Origin: CAZCVI01 sp964502145
GTDB taxonomy: Bacteria > Acidobacteriota > Aminicenantia > UBA2199
Assembly (NCBI GenBank): GCA_964502145.1
Contig: CAZCVI010000147.1
Coordinates: 1 to 8,426 of the forward strand
Direction: 5' to 3'
DNA length: 8,426 nt
The stretch's first letter is position 1, and each line of letters starts with the position of its first letter. The notes beneath the pieces are model-generated. The model was not told the origin of the DNA. It searched no databases and worked only from the letters and a program-made list of their open reading frames with translations. Position numbers and translations under genes: made by a program. Shown piece by piece: positions 4,763 to 8,426 of the stretch.

Positions 4763-7666
4763 ATGAGCAATTTAAAAACCATCGGGGATAACGAAACGGT
4801 GTTGGCGGAACTGATCGCCAAAAAACAAAACGTGGTGCCCTTTATTGGCGCTGGCTTCAGCGCGAACTGGTGCCCCACCTGGGAAACATTCCTGCAAAAC
4901 TTCTTTAACGACCTCAAAAAACAATCCCTGCTAAAACCCGACGAGATATTGACTTATGAAACGCTTGAGAAGAAGACCACCCCCAATCGTCTCGAATTAA
5001 TGGCGGATTATTTACGTGAGCATGCCTATTTAATGGGCTTTGAAAAAGAGCTGAAACAGCAATTTGATAAAACCCTCTCCCCTGATCAGGCCGGGAAATA
5101 TCATCTGCTGCACCACGTCTTTCCTTTTTTTAAAATCACCACCAACTACGATAGCCTCATTGAAGACAACCGCCAGGGCAAGCGCAACGTGCGCGTGGCT
5201 TACGGGTGCGAATCTGAAAAGATAAATAAATATTTTACTGAACGGCAAAAATATAACAGTCTGGTAAAACTCCATGGCGACTTTCGTGATGAACCTTCTA
5301 TTGTCTTGTCCTCCAGCCACTACACAGAAATATATGGTGATACCGAGAGATACAATAACACAACCGCGCTACCCCAGTTTTTGCAGCGCGTGTTTCGTGA
5401 AACCTCTGTCTTGTTTATCGGCTGTTCCTTGCAAACCGATCGCACCACTGCCATTTTAGAGGATATGGGGTCAAAACCCGACCATTTTGCCATCATGAAA
5501 AAACCGCCAGAGCCAATCAAATTCATCTCTCTCAACCAGCGTCTACAACAATTAGGCGTTTGCCCCATCTGGGTGGAGGATTATTCCCAGATTGAAGAGG
5601 TATTGACCCTGTTAAGTGACACACCCGTAGTGGAGAAAAGTTTCACCCCCACCCCCGGTTTTTTCGTGGGGCGGCAGCGGGAATTGGCGTTAATGGAGAC
5701 CCACATGACCCCCGGCAGTATCCAGGCCATCACCGGAGCGGGTGGCGTGGGCAAAACAACCCTGGCTCTGGAAGCCGCACAACGGTTTAAAACAAAATTT
5801 AAAGACGGCGTGATCGGACCGATCCGGGTGGATGATTATTCGCCCTCTGCCTTTGCCGTGACCCTGGCCAACCTGTTACGGGAACGAATCCAAGAACCGC
5901 GCGATGAACAAGAAGCACAAAAAATGGTGACGGCGCTGTTGCAACACCGCTGTTGTTTGCTGATCTTGGACAATGCCTCGCAGTGGGACGATTTACGCTA
6001 CATGTTGCCGCAGGAAACCTGCGCCACGATTCTGGTCACGACACGGGACCGGGATATGGTGCAACGGATGCGCATGAATTGCCGCGGCTTCCAGGTGGCG
6101 GAAATCCCGCTGGAAATCTTCTCGGAATCGGAAGCACTGGCATTGTTTAACGAGATATTGGGGCCACGCTATCTAGCGGCTGAGGAAAAGGAGTACCTGT
6201 TGATTGCGGCAGCGCTGGGTTTCTTGCCGTTGGCGTTGCGGCAGGCGGTGACGCTGATGGTATATACGCCCCATTACCAAGCGGCGGAGTTGCGGGAAAA
6301 ATTAGAGCGGGATGGGCGTTTATTGGTGTTACAAAAAGGCCACGAGGCCGGGGACAGTGATTCCCGTGCCATTGATACGGTATATGATTTGGCTTCACCG
6401 TTGTTGACGGAGGACTTGAAACGGGTATTGGAATATCTGGCGATCTGTAGTCCCGGTCCGGTGCCGCTGGATTTTTTGGAACAGTTGATGGCAGGTAAAG
6501 AGCGGGATATCCGGGAGAAACTGGAACAATTGTATACCTATTCCTGGTGTGAGCGCCGGGTTCTGGCGGGTGAAAAGGAAAGTTATTACCAATTGCACCA
6601 GTTGGTGCGTGAATTAGTGTTCCCACGTGTGGCTGCTAAGCCCCGCGAGGACTTCATCGGGTTGGTGCATACACTATTCACGGACAAGGCCGTCCATTTT
6701 AGTCTCAAAGACAGGTATTACCCCCAGTTGGAAGAGGCCTTTGAGCAAGCCGTGGCCCAAAAGGACCCACGGTTGAAGAAGTGGGTATACGCTCCTCTAG
6801 GTAAATATTGTTCCTATCGGGGTTATGGGCATTTTTTTGTGCGTCTCACGCAGAAGGTAGAGGAATTGTTTGCCGATGATAAATGGACATTTGGGACAGC
6901 CTACGCGCACCGGGGGTTGATACTCAAGAACTGGGGCCAACTGGATGAGGCGCTGAGTCTGTACAAAAAACAGGAACAAATTTGTAAAGCATTGGGCGAC
7001 CGGGCCGGGCTATCACGTTCGTATTGCGCTCAGGGGCTTATTTATTGGAAGAAGGGTCTACTGGAAAAGGCGCTGAGTCTGTACAAAAAAGAGGAACACA
7101 TTTGTGAAGAATTGGGCGACCGCGCCGGGCTATCCCGTTCGTATAACAATCAGGGGCTTATTTATAAAGACAAGGGCCAACTGGAAAAGGCGCTTAGTCT
7201 TCACAAAAAAGAGGAACACATTTGTGAAGAATTGGGCGACCGCGCCGGGCTATCCCGTTCGTCTTGCAATCAGGGGAATATTTATGCAGACAAGGGCCAA
7301 CTGGAAAAGGCGCTGAGTCTGTACAAAAAACTAGAACAAATTTGTGAAGAATTGGGAGACCGCGCCGGGCTAACACTTTCGTATGGTAATCAGGGGAATG
7401 TTTATTACGCAAAGGGCCAACTGGATGAGGCCATGAGTTTGTACAAAAAAGAGGAACACATTTGTGAAGAATTGGGCGACCGCGCCGGGCTGGCAAGAAG
7501 CTGGTGGAACCAGGGATTACTTCATAAAAAACAAGGCGACCCACACACCCAGGCCCAACTGTGGCAAAAAGCCATCGCTACCAATAAAGACATAGGAATT
7601 CCCACCGAAGAAGATGAAAAGGCGCTCAAGGTGTTGCTGGAAAAGGAGGAAAAGATTAATTGTTAA
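4763..7666 (+). CDS. SIR2-like NADase / NB-ARC ATPase / TPR STAND protein, copy 2
   Basis: A 967-residue paralogue of the protein at 1007-3811. The start ATG has the same leader as copy 1. SIR2-like motifs are all present: GAGFS 29-33, TTNYD 126-130, LHG with His171, and IGCSL 219-223. NB-ARC: ITGAGGVGKTT at 323-333 (Lys331), without the seven-residue insertion of copy 1; Walker B ends at Asp403; TTRDR 426-430; GFLPLAL 486-492. A winged helix with LHQ at 611-613 follows, then TPR 711-910, five full 40-residue units plus a degenerate sixth, one unit more than copy 1. By eye, residues 1-45 and from 295 onward are almost the same as copy 1, while 45-290 are only about half to 60% identical. The last codons (EEKINC) differ from copy 1 and abut the broken vapC. 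No terminator hairpin was seen after the stop. The likely role is an NAD+-depleting defence sensor, inferred from domains. Confidence 0.92.
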   Translation: MSNLKTIGDNETVLAELIAKKQNVVPFIGAGFSANWCPTWETFLQNFFNDLKKQSLLKPDEILTYETLEKKTTPNRLELMADYLREHAYLMGFEKELKQQFDKTLSPDQAGKYHLLHHVFPFFKITTNYDSLIEDNRQGKRNVRVAYGCESEKINKYFTERQKYNSLVKLHGDFRDEPSIVLSSSHYTEIYGDTERYNNTTALPQFLQRVFRETSVLFIGCSLQTDRTTAILEDMGSKPDHFAIMKKPPEPIKFISLNQRLQQLGVCPIWVEDYSQIEEVLTLLSDTPVVEKSFTPTPGFFVGRQRELALMETHMTPGSIQAITGAGGVGKTTLALEAAQRFKTKFKDGVIGPIRVDDYSPSAFAVTLANLLRERIQEPRDEQEAQKMVTALLQHRCCLLILDNASQWDDLRYMLPQETCATILVTTRDRDMVQRMRMNCRGFQVAEIPLEIFSESEALALFNEILGPRYLAAEEKEYLLIAAALGFLPLALRQAVTLMVYTPHYQAAELREKLERDGRLLVLQKGHEAGDSDSRAIDTVYDLASPLLTEDLKRVLEYLAICSPGPVPLDFLEQLMAGKERDIREKLEQLYTYSWCERRVLAGEKESYYQLHQLVRELVFPRVAAKPREDFIGLVHTLFTDKAVHFSLKDRYYPQLEEAFEQAVAQKDPRLKKWVYAPLGKYCSYRGYGHFFVRLTQKVEELFADDKWTFGTAYAHRGLILKNWGQLDEALSLYKKQEQICKALGDRAGLSRSYCAQGLIYWKKGLLEKALSLYKKEEHICEELGDRAGLSRSYNNQGLIYKDKGQLEKALSLHKKEEHICEELGDRAGLSRSSCNQGNIYADKGQLEKALSLYKKLEQICEELGDRAGLTLSYGNQGNVYYAKGQLDEAMSLYKKEEHICEELGDRAGLARSWWNQGLLHKKQGDPHTQAQLWQKAIATNKDIGIPTEEDEKALKVLLEKEEKINC
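6893..7492 (+). repeat. Five 120-bp tandem repeats encoding TPR units, copy 2
   Basis: Units start at 6893, 7013, 7133, 7253 and 7373, with a diverged sixth from 7493. Each repeat keeps the block that encodes YKK(E/Q)E(H/Q)ICEELGDRAGL. Variation concentrates in the first helix, for example SYCAQGLIYWKKG, SYNNQGLIYKDKG and SYGNQGNVYYAKG. The array is one unit longer than in copy 1. Confidence 0.9.
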
Positions 7667-7669
7667 GTA

Positions 7670-7870
7670 AAAAGCGAGGCGTTCATCCAATGGAACGATT
7701 TCATATCTCTTTAATTGAGCCGCTATTTCAATGGCTTTATCTTCCCGTCGCTCCCGCAAAATTTTTTTCCAAATTTCATACAGGATGATGGTTGGCACGA
7801 AAATCTTTGAATTGCCAAGAATGGCGGTTGCAAAAAAGTTTGCATTGGCCGCATTGGCAAAATATTCTAA
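7670..7870 (-). pseudogene. VapC-like PIN-domain toxin remnant, truncated at both ends
   Basis: Reading the minus strand from 7870 gives LEYFANAANANFF, then FVPTIILYEIWKK, then a VPLDERLA block. This resembles the middle of VapC PIN ribonucleases, which normally begin with a short Met-xx-VDSSGW block before LEYF. That block, with the first catalytic Asp, is missing: a TAG immediately precedes Leu in this frame. After DERLA (near 7680) the frame runs into the antisense of the 3' end of SIR2-STAND copy 2, so the C-terminal half with the remaining acidic residues is gone as well. The conserved Glu in LYE remains. A GTG at 7798 could start a short peptide, but it could not form an active PIN fold. 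Family assignment is from sequence pattern only. Confidence 0.7.
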
Positions 7871-8073
7871 CTATCCTTTTTTTCTCTTTCTGGGTCCGTA
7901 TCCATGCCAGACAGAACCCCCCGGAGATCCGCCATATCCTGTTGGGGGATCATTTCGATTCTATCTCCAATGGACATCAGAATAAACTTTCCACCGGGTT
8001 TCAGGTTGTGTTTTTCACGGAGTTGTCTTGGAATCACAATCCGATAATTGGGCGACATCGTTACGGTTTCCAT
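7867..8073 (-). CDS. AbrB/SpoVT-fold antitoxin (VapB-like)
   Basis: A 68-residue protein of the AbrB/MazE/SpoVT swapped-hairpin type: TVTMSPNYRIVIPRQLREKHNLKPG carries the usual 'S/PxxRIVIPxxxRExxxLKPG' pattern, followed by KFILMSIGDRIEMIP. The C-terminal tail (about 44-68) would contact the toxin. The start is well supported by AGGAGG four bases before ATG 8073. Its partner vapC, normally just downstream, survives only as a fragment, so this is an orphan antitoxin. Its last codons overlap the edge of the deleted vapC 5' end, so the KKDS tail may be a product of that deletion. It probably still binds its own promoter, as VapB-type proteins do; that is inference. Confidence 0.85.
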   Translation of the reverse strand: METVTMSPNYRIVIPRQLREKHNLKPGGKFILMSIGDRIEMIPQQDMADLRGVLSGMDTDPEREKKDS

Positions 8074-8118
8074 TATACCTCCTTTTTACGGCTTTTATGG
8101 ATCGGTTTCGTATATTTC

Positions 8119-8147
8119 ATTATAATATAGTCTTTTTTTTATTTCAA
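8119..8147 (-). promoter_or_regulatory. Near-consensus sigma-70 promoter of the vapB-like gene
   Basis: On the minus strand TTGAAA (8147-8142) and TATAAT (8124-8119) are 17 nt apart, and the AGGAGG ribosome binding site and ATG follow about 45 nt downstream. This is the best promoter match in the window. An AT-rich stretch around it could be the antitoxin operator. Confidence 0.75.
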
Positions 8148-8159
8148 CCTCCGCCTCAA

Positions 8160-8284
8160 AAAAAACTCCCATTAATCCTATTCCTCCTATACTTGGATTC
8201 ACCGCCAACTTAATGGGAAGAATGGGAATGATGGGAATGATGGGATAAACAAAAAAATTCCCATCCCTCCCATTCTTCCCATAA
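8160..8284. repeat. Palindromic intergenic element, copy B
   Basis: This element relates to the one at 780-950. GGATTCACCGCCAACTTAA followed by three 9-nt ATGGGAANN units (8195-8239) forms the left arm. The A-rich centre and TCCCAT units (8258-8282) form a shorter right arm. The 43 bases 8194-8236 are the exact reverse complement of 881-923, while the centre 8240-8264 matches 853-877 directly. A more degenerate run of the same units (CTCCCATTAATCCTATTCC) lies at 8166-8184. The right arm is cut off after 8282 compared with copy A. Confidence 0.75.
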
Positions 8285-8296
8285 TGATTTAGAGTT

Positions 8297-8356
8297 TTCG
8301 CGTCGCGAAGCCGACTTCCACAAAAAAATTGAACTACACCTGTTCGCGAAGCCGAC
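8297..8356. repeat. 13-bp direct repeat TCGCGAAGCCGAC with TTCGCG palindromes
   Basis: TCGCGAAGCCGAC occurs at 8303-8315 and again at 8344-8356, 41 nt apart. TTCGCG-T-CGCGAA at 8297-8309 is a perfect small palindrome, and another TTCGCG lies near 8393. The rest of 8285-8426 shows no coding frame with a ribosome binding site. This may be part of another dispersed repeat family continuing beyond the window. Confidence 0.6.
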
Positions 8357-8426
8357 GCTAAAACTTAATTAGACGAAACCGGTTCGCGGTAATGGCCGTC
8401 CGATTAATTCCTATTTCAGGGATCGG

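Noticed and set aside
7731..8213. Plus-strand frames opposite vapB and the vapC remnant
   Set aside because: They overlap a well-supported minus-strand gene with a strong ribosome binding site and promoter, and show no domain.

Overview
This window is an accessory region built around two large paralogous STAND-type proteins with the same order of domains: SIR2-like NADase, NB-ARC ATPase, winged helix and TPR array (1007-3811 and 4763-7666, both on +). Between them, on the opposite strand, lies an Rpn/YhgA-like PD-(D/E)XK nuclease gene (3877-4683). Downstream is a decayed toxin-antitoxin locus on the minus strand: an intact AbrB-fold antitoxin gene (7867-8073) and a PIN-toxin (VapC) remnant that has lost both ends (about 7670-7870). 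No tRNA, rRNA, CRISPR array or DDE transposase was recognised.

Layout. 1-80: a perfect 18-bp hairpin, probably the terminator of a gene outside the window. 79-440: no convincing gene. 441-755: fifteen degenerate 21-nt tandem repeats. 780-950: a palindromic element with 9-nt-periodic arms, running into the promoter of the first SIR2 gene. 1007-3811: SIR2-STAND copy 1, followed by a strong hairpin terminator. 3877-4683: the convergent Rpn gene. 4694-4762: promoter and leader of copy 2, nearly the same as those of copy 1. 4763-7666: SIR2-STAND copy 2. 7667-8147: the vapBC remnant with a near-consensus promoter. 8160-8426: a second copy of the palindromic element, then short TCGCGAAGCCGAC direct repeats. 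The two palindromic elements share a 43-bp perfect inverted repeat and bracket the whole module.

The likely shared role is anti-phage or anti-plasmid defence. From what is known of the families, the TPR array would sense a trigger, the NB-ARC module would switch and oligomerise, and the SIR2 domain would degrade NAD+. The Rpn nuclease belongs to a family with reported recombination and anti-phage activity. The two STAND copies are mosaics: the promoter, the N-terminus and NB-ARC onward are nearly identical, most of the SIR2 domain has diverged, and the TPR arrays differ in unit number and at a few positions per unit. That pattern suggests gene conversion or shuffling between the copies.

Organism. 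The genes look bacterial. Weak Shine-Dalgarno sites before the STAND genes, AT-rich intergenic DNA, abundant small repeats, vapBC, Rpn and NLR-like STAND genes fit a repeat-rich environmental bacterium, perhaps a Desulfobacterota-like or other lineage rich in conflict systems. The sequence alone does not settle the taxon.
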